In this document: positions 26,700 through 36,029 of the stretch, in pieces
Position numbering within the stretch: the first letter of the stretch is position 1
Layout of the letters: the number at the start of each line of letters is the position of its first letter
From: CAZVGZ01 sp964627605
Lineage (GTDB): Bacteria; Latescibacterota; MWCZ01; CAZVGZ01
DNA length: 64,000 nt
Reading direction: 5' to 3'
NCBI GenBank assembly: GCA_964627605.1
Contig: CAZVGZ010000016.1
Span: 1-64,000, forward strand
Translations under genes and position numbers: made by a program
Notes under the pieces: model-generated
Told to the model about the DNA's origin: nothing
Seen by the model: the letters and a program-made list of their open reading frames with translations, nothing else
Databases searched by the model: none

Positions 26700-27863
26700 T
26701 TAACCAATCCACGAGGATTTGCGGTCAATCATTGATTCATAGACCGCGACTGTGCTACTAACCATAGCCTCCATCGAAAATTTTTGCCGTATCCGCTCCC
26801 GACCCGCCTCACCCATCCGTCGGCACTGCTCTGTAGATTGAGCCAACCCCACTATTCTGGCCGCCATCGCTTCGTCATCATCCGGCGGAACCAACCACCC
26901 TGTAGACCCGTCTTCTACCACTTCACTTACGCCACCTACATCGGTGGCCACGACCGGAATCCGGCACCCCATCGCCTCCATGACAGCGTTCGGCGTTCCC
27001 TCGGTGTGCGATGCCAGCACAGCGATATCGCAAAGCCCGAGGATCGCTGGCACGTCGGTCCTATGTCCCAAAAAATGGATACAGTCCGCCATACCAGTTT
27101 CGCGTGCCACAGCCTTCAGTTCGGCTGCGCGCGGCCCATCGCCTACCACCAAGATGTGTAGCGGTGATCGTAAATAGGCGCTAGCGCGCTTTGCGGCTCG
27201 GAATAACATAGGTTGGTTTTTGTATTGGTTTAGCCCAGCGACCATCGCCACAACGACGGCTGATTCCGGCAACCGCAGCGAATCGCGGGAGAACCGAGCT
27301 TTGGCCTGGTTATCCAACTCGGTGAGATCAAGCCCGTTGGGGATGACGACGTTGCGTGATGGGGAGGTCAGGCCGCTCATTGTCAGTCGAAGAGCGTTGA
27401 CATGTGAGTTGGATAGCACCACATCGGCAAGGCGAGTGCTCACCCTTTCGGCGGATCGGCTCACTGCGTCGCGATCGACGCCGAACCCTCTCTGTCCCAA
27501 AACCACAACTTCTACCCCAGCGAGTCGCCCCGCCAAAGGACCATATCTCAAACCGCCCTCCAGCATCGCGTGGAGCACCGTGGCTTTTGAGCGGCGGGTC
27601 ACCTCGACCAATCCCGCCAGTCGGGAAAGATCAAACGATCCCCGCCTGCGCAGCATCTGCACATTAAGTCGGCGGCTCTCCAACTCCTGCAAAAAGACGC
27701 CACCATCGACCGCCTCAGAAAGACCGCACACCTCGGGCTCAAAGCGTTGCCGATCCAAGCCGTCGATAAGGTTCAGAAGTTGGCGTTCGCTGCCTCCTAG
27801 AGCGGCAACCTGATCGGTGACGTACAGGATTTTGCTGGGACCAGCATCTGTACTCAGCGTCAC
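26700..27863 (-). CDS. Glycosyltransferase family 4 protein
   Basis: A 387-residue retaining GT-B enzyme. The N-terminal domain begins ILYVTDQVAALGGSERQLLNLIDGL, the typical donor-side loop. The C-terminal domain has ILVVGDGPRAAELK, DIAVLASHTEGTPNAVMEAMGC and PVVATDVGGVSEVV, the EGxPNxxxEAM motif that holds the nucleotide sugar. Sugar and acceptor cannot be told. It starts with GTG overlapping the upstream polymerase stop (GTGA) and lies two bases before asnB. Confidence 0.9.
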   Translation of the reverse strand: MTLSTDAGPSKILYVTDQVAALGGSERQLLNLIDGLDRQRFEPEVCGLSEAVDGGVFLQELESRRLNVQMLRRRGSFDLSRLAGLVEVTRRSKATVLHAMLEGGLRYGPLAGRLAGVEVVVLGQRGFGVDRDAVSRSAERVSTRLADVVLSNSHVNALRLTMSGLTSPSRNVVIPNGLDLTELDNQAKARFSRDSLRLPESAVVVAMVAGLNQYKNQPMLFRAAKRASAYLRSPLHILVVGDGPRAAELKAVARETGMADCIHFLGHRTDVPAILGLCDIAVLASHTEGTPNAVMEAMGCRIPVVATDVGGVSEVVEDGSTGWLVPPDDDEAMAARIVGLAQSTEQCRRMGEAGRERIRQKFSMEAMVSSTVAVYESMIDRKSSWIG

Positions 27864-29287
27864 GGCCCTGATCCGCCCCCAGCGGAGCCGTCGGTGGACC
27901 GGTTTTCAGCCATCACCTGTTGACGCATGACTTCAAGGATAACCAGAAGCGTCGCTTCGATCATAATTCCACCGTGGACCAAGTAATGAAACAGGTTCCC
28001 AAGCATCATTCCTAATGCGGATGTCGCCACCAGCTTGGTGAAAGTGTCATCGGTTGTTTTCCAGATTCGAAAGGCCAAGCGTAGGGCGTGATAGTTCGAC
28101 CCGCACCACAATACTAATCCTACCAATCCCCACTCGATGAATACCGTGATAAACGCGTTGTGAGAGGCCAGGCCGAAACCTACAAACTCCCTGGTCACGT
28201 CTTCGGACGAGTGTGTAAAATACCCGAAAAGTTTCTGCCAAAAGGGAAAATCCAGGAATGCATTCCAGTGAACATTCATCAAGAAAAGTCTAAGGGTCGA
28301 AGAGCTATCCAATACCAGCTGTCCCGAATCGCCGACAAACGTGAATGCGGAGCGGGCTATCACCCGATCACCAACCAAGCTGAAAGCCACTGCCCCAGCT
28401 ATCAAGAAACCTGTAAACAAGCCTACACTACGAGCGTCGACCCGCGCCACCACAATCAATATGACCATTAACTGAATGATCGAGGCGACATAGAGGCCTC
28501 TATTAGATGACACTCCGACGATGGCTCCCATCGTCATGAGTAGAACAATCGCCAGAATCCAATGCCTGACCAAACGTGCTTCGTAGAGCAACGTCACGCC
28601 TACGCCGCCACCCAAAATCGCCATGGTTAAACTCGCCTTGGTGGAGTGAACGAACATGAACCGCTCTGCAGCGGCGAACTGGAATCTCTGCGAGTAGTCG
28701 TAGGCGTCCCACGCGGACAGCACCATGCCGAAGCTGATTAGGCAAATGATATAACGGCGCCGCCACATCGCTGGCAGGACCACAAAACACAGAATAAAGT
28801 ATGGAACGTACTGGACCAGCATCTGCTTTATTGCTGAGAAAATATTCCAGATATCAAAGAAGACCAGGCTGGTAATGATCGCACAGATTAATTGGTAGGC
28901 CAAGAAGGCCATCCACCACACAAAAGTTTGGTTGGTTTTCAGCGGTTTTCTTAAACGTGACAACCTTCGCCAAGATATCAGGCATCCCAACAACACGAAC
29001 GTAACCACCAGCGTCTGAATATTGACACCGCGTAATTCGACAATCCGGTAGGCCTGAGGGATCAGATTGTGAAGCAAGTTCGAAATCAGACACACTAACA
29101 GGCCCAACCGAAAATCGACTATCGCGGCGATAATCACGGGGAGGACGAAAAACACTACAAGGAACCTGGCAGTGTTGCCGTAGCCCAAGTCGTGGCCAGC
29201 CAACACTGCCAGACCCGCCATTCCCAAAATACAAGCAACCGCCGTGATGCCAGAGAGGCCTGGTTCGGCAGAGGGCATTCGGTTCAT
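27860..29287 (-). CDS. O-antigen ligase/polymerase (Wzy_C)-type membrane protein
   Basis: A 475-residue protein with about eleven membrane helices and one long periplasmic loop (roughly 310-370) containing FVGFGLASHNAFITVFIEWG. The conserved SHN in that loop and the following WG are marks of Wzy/WaaL-type polymerases and ligases, which transfer lipid-linked glycan blocks in the periplasm. Next to Wzc and Wza genes it is more likely the exopolysaccharide polymerase than a lipid-A core ligase. ATG 29287 follows the Wzc gene by 69 bases. Confidence 0.82.
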   Translation of the reverse strand: MNRMPSAEPGLSGITAVACILGMAGLAVLAGHDLGYGNTARFLVVFFVLPVIIAAIVDFRLGLLVCLISNLLHNLIPQAYRIVELRGVNIQTLVVTFVLLGCLISWRRLSRLRKPLKTNQTFVWWMAFLAYQLICAIITSLVFFDIWNIFSAIKQMLVQYVPYFILCFVVLPAMWRRRYIICLISFGMVLSAWDAYDYSQRFQFAAAERFMFVHSTKASLTMAILGGGVGVTLLYEARLVRHWILAIVLLMTMGAIVGVSSNRGLYVASIIQLMVILIVVARVDARSVGLFTGFLIAGAVAFSLVGDRVIARSAFTFVGDSGQLVLDSSSTLRLFLMNVHWNAFLDFPFWQKLFGYFTHSSEDVTREFVGFGLASHNAFITVFIEWGLVGLVLWCGSNYHALRLAFRIWKTTDDTFTKLVATSALGMMLGNLFHYLVHGGIMIEATLLVILEVMRQQVMAENRSTDGSAGGGSGP

Positions 29288-29356
29288 GGGTTAGTCCGCG
29301 ATGGGGTCGGTGTCGTGGGCGGCGAATTGTGAGGATCGTACTGCGGAGGATTTTCG

Positions 29357-31459
29357 TTACGAGGATGAACTAGACCCATAGTGGCCGCCGTAGTAGTAGT
29401 GATAGTAGTAGTAGTAGTACCCATATCCACCATAGTGGCGGGTGATATCCACATCATTGAGCAGCACACCGAAGATGCGAACACTTGCCCCTCGAAGAAG
29501 CCCTATCGCGTGGGTAGCTGCGCCTCTAGGCGTCGAGGCGCATCTGGTGACCAGTAGCAGGCCGTCAGTCATCCGACCGAGTAGCACCGCATCAGTCACC
29601 GCGATGACAGGTGGCGAGTCGACAAGGACGATGTCAAACTCGTTCTGTGCTGTCGCAAGTATACCTGCCATATGCTCTGAGGCAAGCAGCGGGGCCGGAT
29701 TTGGAGGCGCTACTCCTGCCGTCAATAGCGACAGATTCTCCACCAAAGTGGGTTTGGCAGTTTCAACTAAGTTCCTGTTGTGGACGAGCAGTTCGGAAAG
29801 CCCGTGTTCTTGGTCCATATCAAAGAGTTTGTGCTGCACCGGCCGCCTTAGGTCCGCATCAATGAGCAGTGTTCGGTGGCCCATCTGAGCAAGAGTAATC
29901 GCCAAATTGGCCGATGTGATCGATTTACCTTCGGCCTGACCCGCGCTAGATACAACTATTGCTCGTGGCGTGTCATCTATACCCGCATACACCAGGTTGG
30001 TGCGCAACGCCCGGTACGCTTCTGCAATAGGGCTTTTCGGGTTGCCACGCGATACGAGCAGTTCCGAACCGCCTCCGTTGGCCTGAGCCACAGATGCGCT
30101 GCTACGGGACGAGATAGTAGGAACGGTACCAGCCAACGATAACCCTAGATAGTGGTTCACATCGGCCTCTGATTTGAGCGATGTATCCATGTGGTCCAGC
30201 GTGAACGCAATCGCCACACCAATAAAAAGCCCGAACGCCGCTCCTAGGATCACGATCAACCGGGTTTGGGTTGGCACCGGAAAGTGAGAATATGTGGGTG
30301 TATCTATGATTTTGATTCCGCCGGTTGTCGAGGCGGCCTGTATCCGCACCTCTTCCCTGCGTTCCAACAGCATGTCCAAGATGGACTGCTGGACATCCCT
30401 GGCATGGGTAAGGCGGACATGCTCGGTGGCAATAGAGAACAGCCCAGGATTCTCAGATTCGTAGGTCTTCAAATTGGAAATATAGCTCTTTTGCTGGAGT
30501 CCCAAAAGTTCGAGCTGGTTAGAAGCAACTCTTATTTTGTCCAGAACACTAGCTCTTTCTCTGCCCTTTGCGGCTGTCACGGCAATTCGATAGTCACGTT
30601 TTGAATCTTGCTCGAGGGCGGCAAGCACACCCTCAAGCGATTGGAGTTCAGTTTCTGTTTGCACTTTGTCGCGTTGCACCGTCTGCACGCTTTCCTGAAG
30701 CCGCCGGTACTCGTTAGGCAGACGGCTTGCTGCTTTCTCGTTGGTCAGAAGTATGCCTCTCATCTGTCTGAAACGTTGAAGAGTTTCCTCGGCAGTGGAA
30801 AGGCCCGCCTGCACGCTTGCCAACTGCTGCTCAATGAAGGTTAGCGTGGTGTCACTCTCCTCCTGTGCGAATCTCTGAGCAGCCCTGCGGAATTCTGACT
30901 GCGCGACGGAGTCAACGACATATGCAACAAGCGGTTCAAGGGCTACCGCATTGATATTCATGAAACGTTCGTGCTCGGTTTGCACGAACTTGAGGCTGTG
31001 AAGCCCCTTCCACGACTCGTCAGCCTGCCTTGGGCCGAACCCATGCTCCATCAAAGATGTCCTGGACCGGTCCTTGACTGTCTGATTGAAGTTTCGCGAA
31101 GCAAAAATCCCCGAATAGTATGCCAGATCCCGTAAACCGCCACTGCTCCGTGTGAGCGCCTTGAGTGGATCGCTTGGGTTCTGAGCAGTCGGTTCCATAT
31201 AGACGGTGGTGGTGGACATGTACTTTTCCGGCCTTTTGCGGACAAAATACAGAGTCGCGAGAAACACCGATACGAAAGTGAGGACGATAATCCATTTCTT
31301 GCGATACACCACGTCCACGTAGTCGTGGATGCCAGTAGTAATCTCTGGAGATACCTCCTCCTGCAACTCGTCAGTCGCAGTCCTGCGGTTCAGCAGTTCA
31401 ACAGGTACCGCCCGAACGGTTTCGCCATCAGTTTTCGGAGCGTCGTTGATCTCAGACAT
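29357..31459 (-). CDS. Polysaccharide co-polymerase and tyrosine autokinase (Wzc type)
   Basis: A 700-residue inner-membrane protein controlling chain length and export. Residues 40-420 are a Wzz-like periplasmic region between helices at about 55-74 and 400-420, with long coiled-coil segments (200-370). Residues 490-670 are a BY-kinase: SSAGQAEGKS at 504-513 (Walker A), LIDADLRRP at 532-540 (Walker A'), DIVLVDSPPV (Walker B). The last 27 residues are a Gly/Tyr tail with 12 tyrosines and end in five Ser; these tyrosines are the expected autophosphorylation sites. Start and the upstream stop overlap by one base (TGATG). Confidence 0.93.
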   Translation of the reverse strand: MSEINDAPKTDGETVRAVPVELLNRRTATDELQEEVSPEITTGIHDYVDVVYRKKWIIVLTFVSVFLATLYFVRKRPEKYMSTTTVYMEPTAQNPSDPLKALTRSSGGLRDLAYYSGIFASRNFNQTVKDRSRTSLMEHGFGPRQADESWKGLHSLKFVQTEHERFMNINAVALEPLVAYVVDSVAQSEFRRAAQRFAQEESDTTLTFIEQQLASVQAGLSTAEETLQRFRQMRGILLTNEKAASRLPNEYRRLQESVQTVQRDKVQTETELQSLEGVLAALEQDSKRDYRIAVTAAKGRERASVLDKIRVASNQLELLGLQQKSYISNLKTYESENPGLFSIATEHVRLTHARDVQQSILDMLLERREEVRIQAASTTGGIKIIDTPTYSHFPVPTQTRLIVILGAAFGLFIGVAIAFTLDHMDTSLKSEADVNHYLGLSLAGTVPTISSRSSASVAQANGGGSELLVSRGNPKSPIAEAYRALRTNLVYAGIDDTPRAIVVSSAGQAEGKSITSANLAITLAQMGHRTLLIDADLRRPVQHKLFDMDQEHGLSELLVHNRNLVETAKPTLVENLSLLTAGVAPPNPAPLLASEHMAGILATAQNEFDIVLVDSPPVIAVTDAVLLGRMTDGLLLVTRCASTPRGAATHAIGLLRGASVRIFGVLLNDVDITRHYGGYGYYYYYYHYYYGGHYGSSSSS

Positions 31460-32391
31460 CAGATCTCCGTGGCGGCGACCAAACGCGCCAAACCCTGAGA
31501 GAAGGACACACTGGGACGGTAGCCCAGAAGCTCCTTGGCCTTGTTGATGTCCGCGTAAGAGTGGCGAACATCACCTGCTCTGTCCGGAGCGTATTCAGCC
31601 TCCAGTGAGGTGCCAAGTTCCCCATTCAATTGATCGAGGAGTTGGTTGAGGGTAACCTGGTCATGGCAAGCGCAGTTGAAGACTTCGCCCGCAGCCGATG
31701 CTGGTGCCTCGCACGCCTTCAAGTTGGCGTCCACAACATTATCTATGTGGGTGAAGTCCCGGCTCTGCTCGCCGTCCCCGAAAACCGTGGGTGGTTGGCC
31801 AGACCTCATGAGCCGCAGGAATTTGGGGATCACCGCCGAATATTGTGATTTTGGGTCCTGCCTTGGGCCAAAGACATTGAAGTAGCGTAGAACAACAGTT
31901 TCCAGCCCATATGTCTCGTTAAAGACTCGGCAATAGGTCTCCCCAGCCAACTTGGACACGGCGTAGGGAGACAGCGGGTTAGGAGTCATAGACTCATCTT
32001 TCGGCAGCTTCGGGGAATTACCGTAGACCGACGATGATGACGCGAAGACAACGCGCTTGACATCGGCATCGCGAGCAGCCACCAGCAAGTTGAGCGTGCC
32101 GGTCACATTGACATCATTTGTTGTTGAGGGGTCGTCAATGGACCTTGGCACCGACGGAAGAGCTCCCTCGTGAAGTACGAAATCGACGCCATCAACCGCG
32201 TGCTCGACGGCTGCCAGAGACCTCAGGTCGTCTTCTATCACTTCGACCTGATTCTCGAAAGCATCCAAAGTTTCCCTCTTGCCCGTAGCGAAATTGTCCA
32301 GTACGCGGACGGACGCCCCTTGGGCTATCAACGCCTTCACAATATGTCCACCGATGAAACCGGCACCGCCGGTCACAAGATACCGACCCAT
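31459..32391 (-). CDS. NAD-dependent nucleotide-sugar epimerase (UDP-glucose/GlcNAc 4-epimerase type)
   Basis: A 310-residue extended SDR with YLVTGGAGFIGGHIV, DNFATGKRE, the HEGALPSVPRS substrate loop, a VFASSSSVYG strand and the catalytic YAVSK. The SVPRSIDDP segment is characteristic of WbpP/Gne-like UDP-N-acetylglucosamine 4-epimerases, which also include dual-substrate forms; the exact sugar is inference. It should supply UDP-GalNAc or UDP-GalNAcA type donors. The frame opens at 32421, but a GGAG about 5 bases before ATG 32391 and the missing N-terminal extension in the family favour the shorter form. Confidence 0.87.
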   Translation of the reverse strand: MGRYLVTGGAGFIGGHIVKALIAQGASVRVLDNFATGKRETLDAFENQVEVIEDDLRSLAAVEHAVDGVDFVLHEGALPSVPRSIDDPSTTNDVNVTGTLNLLVAARDADVKRVVFASSSSVYGNSPKLPKDESMTPNPLSPYAVSKLAGETYCRVFNETYGLETVVLRYFNVFGPRQDPKSQYSAVIPKFLRLMRSGQPPTVFGDGEQSRDFTHIDNVVDANLKACEAPASAAGEVFNCACHDQVTLNQLLDQLNGELGTSLEAEYAPDRAGDVRHSYADINKAKELLGYRPSVSFSQGLARLVAATEI

Positions 32392-32448
32392 GTCTTCTCC
32401 ATAGTTCCAGGAACCGCACAAGGCGCACCGCTCGCAACCGTTCCGTCG

Positions 32449-33231
32449 TCAAATCATTGTTCGGAGATTCAGCCCAAGCGCCGCACCCCGGATACCTATG
32501 GTCGTCAGGTTTATGCCCATCCAGGGAAGAGGCCGAACCCGAATTCCAAAGTTTATCCCATGTGTATCGTATTCCACCGAGAAATCGGCACCTTCATGCC
32601 GGTCTGCTACCACGCTTGCGAATGGGCCCAAAAGGTAGTGTGGAACACCAAACTCCGTGTCGTCAGTTCCGATATGGCGATCATACCAATCAACTCCCCA
32701 GCCTCCGCTTAGTTGCAGATCGGCAGAAAGCGACGGCAGTTGGAGTCTGTGAGTGGCCACAGCATAGGCCTGGTTGAACAACATGAACCCGTAAAGATCG
32801 TGCATACCCACGGCCAGCGCAGGCACGAACCTTCCCTGCCTGGCCAGCAAAAGCTGCACGCTCATCATGCCGTCAGTATAGAACGGTCCCGTGCCACCTG
32901 GACCTTCAGTACCTGGCATTCCGTTGCCTCGAACAGTGATAACCAGCCGCGGCAGATATGAAAAAGTCAAATAACCCGTAAAATGGGCGTCGCCTGAGCC
33001 CTTAGAATCGAACTGAGAAAAATCCCTCGCGACAAAACCGCCCCAGTTGACCACGCTCCCGCCCAACACGAACTCGCCATCAACGAGATCGGATGCAACC
33101 GGCGTGTACGCCACTCCCGGCATCCCCATGAGGGATATATCTGCCGCACTGGGTGCGGTGACGACTCCCAAAATAACAGCACAGATTGCGGCTTGACCGT
33201 ATCGGTGGCATATCAGCCGCAGGACGTACAT
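32449..33231 (-). CDS. YjbH-like exopolysaccharide-associated outer-membrane protein
   Basis: A 260-residue exported protein with a signal peptide (about 1-30). GMPGVAYTPVASDLVDGEF is very like the start of YjbH/GfcD-type proteins (G-x-P-G-x-x-x-P-x-A, then DGE), and VGMHDLYG matches their GxxDxxG blade. YjbH proteins form outer-membrane barrels linked to colanic-acid-like polysaccharide secretion. At 260 residues this is about a third of Escherichia coli YjbH, so it represents a single-barrel version. It sits between the Wza-like and epimerase genes, which supports an export role. Confidence 0.65.
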   Translation of the reverse strand: MYVLRLICHRYGQAAICAVILGVVTAPSAADISLMGMPGVAYTPVASDLVDGEFVLGGSVVNWGGFVARDFSQFDSKGSGDAHFTGYLTFSYLPRLVITVRGNGMPGTEGPGGTGPFYTDGMMSVQLLLARQGRFVPALAVGMHDLYGFMLFNQAYAVATHRLQLPSLSADLQLSGGWGVDWYDRHIGTDDTEFGVPHYLLGPFASVVADRHEGADFSVEYDTHGINFGIRVRPLPWMGINLTTIGIRGAALGLNLRTMI

Positions 33232-33260
33232 ACACTACACTCCTGTGTGCTGCCCAGGGC

Positions 33261-34181
33261 CTACCCGCCACGGCGGTATAGTTCGCGCATGGTCATCAGC
33301 AGTAAAAAGTCTTGCAACAGCCCTCTGACCACTCTCCACGGTAGCAGTCGCCCCTGGACTATGATTACCTCTCCGCGCTCGACTTTTGGTATCTGATCCG
33401 TGCGGCCAATCTTGAGAAGTTTGGCTAGATCCAGCCGCTCTTCCACCGGTTCACCGTTGACCTGTCTCAACCTGCGGACGTTGGACAACGTTCCGTCGGG
33501 GGTTGCACCTCCGGCAAGAAACACCATGTCCAATACCGTAGCGCCGTAGGGCATTACGTACGAACCTGGAGAGTTGATTGCGCCGAACAGCTTGATCTTG
33601 TCTTCATCTTGCGCCCCAGGGACGATTATCATGTCGCCTTCCTTGAGTCCAGCCATCTCCGCGATCCCACCTTCGTATAGGGCACGCTCCAAGTTGACGG
33701 ACCGTTGGACGATAGTGTTATCCGGCCCACGACGCAGGATGCGAATCTGCGTTAGGTCGGCGTCGGGAGCGGCGTCGCCAGCGATGGCCAGAGCGCCCTG
33801 AATGCTCGATTCGTGCGGTACCTCAATAAAACCGGGCCGCGTCACCTGCCCTAAGACGTGGACTTTGATTGTATAAAACCGAGCATAATCGACTATGACA
33901 AACGCTGTCGTCACATACTCTGAAAGCGCAAAGGTCAAACGACTCTCAAGTTCGTCGTGGGACATGCCGGAAACCACGACATCCTGTATGAATGGATAGT
34001 TGATGTGGCCATCGCTAGACACCACAACCACGCTGGTTAGTTCGGAATTGCCCAATACCGTTATCTGCAGGGCGTCACCAGGCGCAATTACCCGATCCTG
34101 CGCTTGTGCATTCGGTGGCGTAGCCATCAGCAACACAGCGCAACACAACGCGGCTACACCGACCGCTCGCCAGCCGATCAC
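33261..34181 (-). CDS. Polysaccharide export protein, Wza-like (Poly_export and SLBB domains)
   Basis: A 306-residue exported protein: signal peptide 1-27 ending near AQA, then the Poly_export domain (VIAPGDALQITVLGNSELT and GHINYPFIQDVVVSGM), then two SLBB ligand-binding domains (VLGQVTRPGFIEV and LFGAINSPGSYVM). Wza oligomers form the periplasm-spanning export channel. There is no lipobox Cys, unlike E. coli Wza, and the C-terminus ends in a hydrophobic helix (LLQDFLLLMTM) that could enter the outer membrane or be an inner-membrane anchor. GTG start overlaps the upstream decarboxylase stop as GTGA. Confidence 0.9.
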   Translation of the reverse strand: MIGWRAVGVAALCCAVLLMATPPNAQAQDRVIAPGDALQITVLGNSELTSVVVVSSDGHINYPFIQDVVVSGMSHDELESRLTFALSEYVTTAFVIVDYARFYTIKVHVLGQVTRPGFIEVPHESSIQGALAIAGDAAPDADLTQIRILRRGPDNTIVQRSVNLERALYEGGIAEMAGLKEGDMIIVPGAQDEDKIKLFGAINSPGSYVMPYGATVLDMVFLAGGATPDGTLSNVRRLRQVNGEPVEERLDLAKLLKIGRTDQIPKVERGEVIIVQGRLLPWRVVRGLLQDFLLLMTMRELYRRGG

Positions 34182-35110
34182 GCCTCCTCCTGGAAATATT
34201 TGATTGTGCTCGTCAGTCCGGTCTCCAAGTCGATCTTAGGCTCCCAAGACAGAACGCGGAGAGCTTTGTTCATACTCGGTCGTCTGATTTTTGGATCGTC
34301 CGGAGGCAGAGGGCCGGTCGTCAGTTTGCTGGTGCTATTCGTGAGACGGATGATGGTCTCAGCCAACGTTTTGACCGAATGCTCTTCTGCGGGGTTGCCC
34401 AGGTTGACAGGTGTCGGTTCGTCGGTTGCCATCAGCCGTACGACCCCGTCCACCAGATCAGTTATGTATTGGAAGCTCCGCGTTTGAGAACCATCGCCGA
34501 AAATTGTCACATCTTCGTTTGCCAGCGCTTGATTTATAAATGCTGGCACCGCTCGCCCGTCGTCAGCCCGCATCCGCGGGCCGTATGTATTAAAGATACG
34601 TACTATGTGTGTATTTAGGCCAAACTCCCGATGATAGGCCATTGTGATAGCCTCGCCGAAACGTTTTGACTCATCGTAAACGCTTCTTCTACCGACAGGG
34701 TTGACATTCCCCCAGTAATCCTCGGTTTGTGGGTGAACCTTGGGGTCGCCGTAGGTCTCTGAGGTTGACGCAACCAGGAAGCCAGCATCGTTGTGTTTTG
34801 CCACTTCCAGCGCTTGTTCGGTGCCTTTGGAGTTGACCGCCATAATCTCTAAGGACAGATCATCAAATTGTATCGGGCTAGCAGGGCTGGCGAAATGAAG
34901 CACAAAGTCCACATGGCCGTTGACTTCTATCGGAACGGTAACGTCCTGTTCATAGAACTCGAACCGATCGTCGTCCACAAGATGGGCGACATTGGCGCGC
35001 GAGCCGGTAACTAGGTTGTCGACACAGATCACCTCGCCGCCATCCGCCAACAACCTGTCGCAAAGATGCGAACCGATAAAGCCCGCCCCGCCGGTGATCA
35101 TAACTCGCAT
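34178..35110 (-). CDS. UDP-glucuronate decarboxylase (UDP-xylose synthase)
   Basis: A 310-residue extended SDR that converts UDP-glucuronate to UDP-xylose via a 4-keto intermediate. The MITGGAGFIGSHLC loop, the HFASPASP substrate loop, STSETYGDPKVHPQTEDYWG and the catalytic pair Y145/K149 in SVYDESKR are all marks of the UXS family. A consensus AGGAGG sits a few bases before ATG 35110, and a strong promoter lies at 35201-35229, so this is the first gene of the exopolysaccharide operon. UDP-xylose implies a xylose-containing or 4-keto-pentose-derived polymer. Confidence 0.93.
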   Translation of the reverse strand: MRVMITGGAGFIGSHLCDRLLADGGEVICVDNLVTGSRANVAHLVDDDRFEFYEQDVTVPIEVNGHVDFVLHFASPASPIQFDDLSLEIMAVNSKGTEQALEVAKHNDAGFLVASTSETYGDPKVHPQTEDYWGNVNPVGRRSVYDESKRFGEAITMAYHREFGLNTHIVRIFNTYGPRMRADDGRAVPAFINQALANEDVTIFGDGSQTRSFQYITDLVDGVVRLMATDEPTPVNLGNPAEEHSVKTLAETIIRLTNSTSKLTTGPLPPDDPKIRRPSMNKALRVLSWEPKIDLETGLTSTIKYFQEEA

Positions 35111-35200
35111 ATGTCCTCCTTGCTAGTGTTCCTCACTCCTGGAAACCCAAATCAGAGGAGCTGGTTCCACAGCACCTGTTCCTACCTCCCCAAGCAAAAA

Positions 35201-35229
35201 ATAATAGCCGCAATCGGGCAGTTGGTCAA
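35201..35229 (-). promoter_or_regulatory. Sigma70-type promoter of the exopolysaccharide operon
   Basis: On the - strand, TTGACC (35224-35229), exactly 17 bases, then TATTAT (35201-35206). The predicted transcript starts near 35194 with an 84-base leader before the ATG at 35110. No operator repeat was recognised. Confidence 0.7.
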
Positions 35230-35327
35230 GCAAAGGCCGTTCGGTGCCCGTGTCATCAGCTTGCCCCCAGAAGCGCCGCGCTGCTAGTTTCAAGGCTCGA
35301 GAAGTCACACCTTGAAGGAGCGCGCGA

Positions 35328-36029
35328 TTGAAGCGATGGGGCTGGTTCGTCGGCATTACGCTGTCTATGGCAGGCGTGCCAGCAGGTGCGCAACCTGTGA
35401 TGGGTATCTCGGGTGGGGTATCGTCTCGAGTGCTTCATCGGGGGTTTCACCGAGGTGGCTCGTCCCTGAGTATTGATGGCTTGTTGGCCTCTACCAAACG
35501 GCCTGTGACACTTGGTGTGGGCGGGTCGATCTACAGGCGACCGGACATACATTTTGACGGCTATGTCGCCGCCACGATCAGCGGGAAACTTGGCGAGCGT
35601 TTTTCTGCATCCGCCGGGGTTACCGGCTGGGCCTTTGGGCCTGATAGGCCCATATACGGCTCAGATCAATCGTCGAGATGGGCCGGTGTTGAGCTGGTTC
35701 TGGAGTTGGCCCGCTCCTACGGTCGTGCAACCACTGGGCTCAATATTGCATACGACCCACAGGAAAATGGCGGAGTGGCGACGGCCTCAATCTCCTACCT
35801 GACGGAGCTCTGGCCAGTCTTACCCACGACTTTTTTCGCTGCAGCAGGTGCTAATGTGTCGTATCACATCGAAGGAGTGGGGTTGAGCGAGATCACCATC
35901 GGTGGCTCAATGGAGCATCAAACTACGACATGGTATGTGGTTCCCCATTTGGGGCTGACATTTGCCGCCCAAGAGGCTGGACGGTTCTACTACGGCTGGG
36001 TTGGCCTCGCCGTTGGTCGACATGGTTAG
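35328..36029 (+). CDS. Putative outer-membrane beta-barrel protein
   Basis: A 233-residue protein with a signal peptide (about 1-21, ending AGA) and a body of alternating-hydrophobic strands rich in Gly, Tyr and Trp, ending in a strand; this is the pattern of a small outer-membrane barrel. I do not recognise a specific family. The start is TTG, supported by GAAGGAG (35314-35320) seven bases upstream. It is transcribed away from the exopolysaccharide operon and overlaps the next, lipoprotein gene by 8 bases, so the two are probably one functional unit. Confidence 0.65.
   Translation: MKRWGWFVGITLSMAGVPAGAQPVMGISGGVSSRVLHRGFHRGGSSLSIDGLLASTKRPVTLGVGGSIYRRPDIHFDGYVAATISGKLGERFSASAGVTGWAFGPDRPIYGSDQSSRWAGVELVLELARSYGRATTGLNIAYDPQENGGVATASISYLTELWPVLPTTFFAAAGANVSYHIEGVGLSEITIGGSMEHQTTTWYVVPHLGLTFAAQEAGRFYYGWVGLAVGRHG

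Noticed and set aside
29380..29420. TAG/TAC-type trinucleotide repeat as a non-coding microsatellite
   Set aside because: It encodes the tyrosine tail of the Wzc-type kinase in frame; no separate element is needed to explain it.
35261..35289. TTGCCC with CTAGTT as a promoter for the + strand outer-membrane barrel gene
   Set aside because: The -10 matches poorly; left uncalled.
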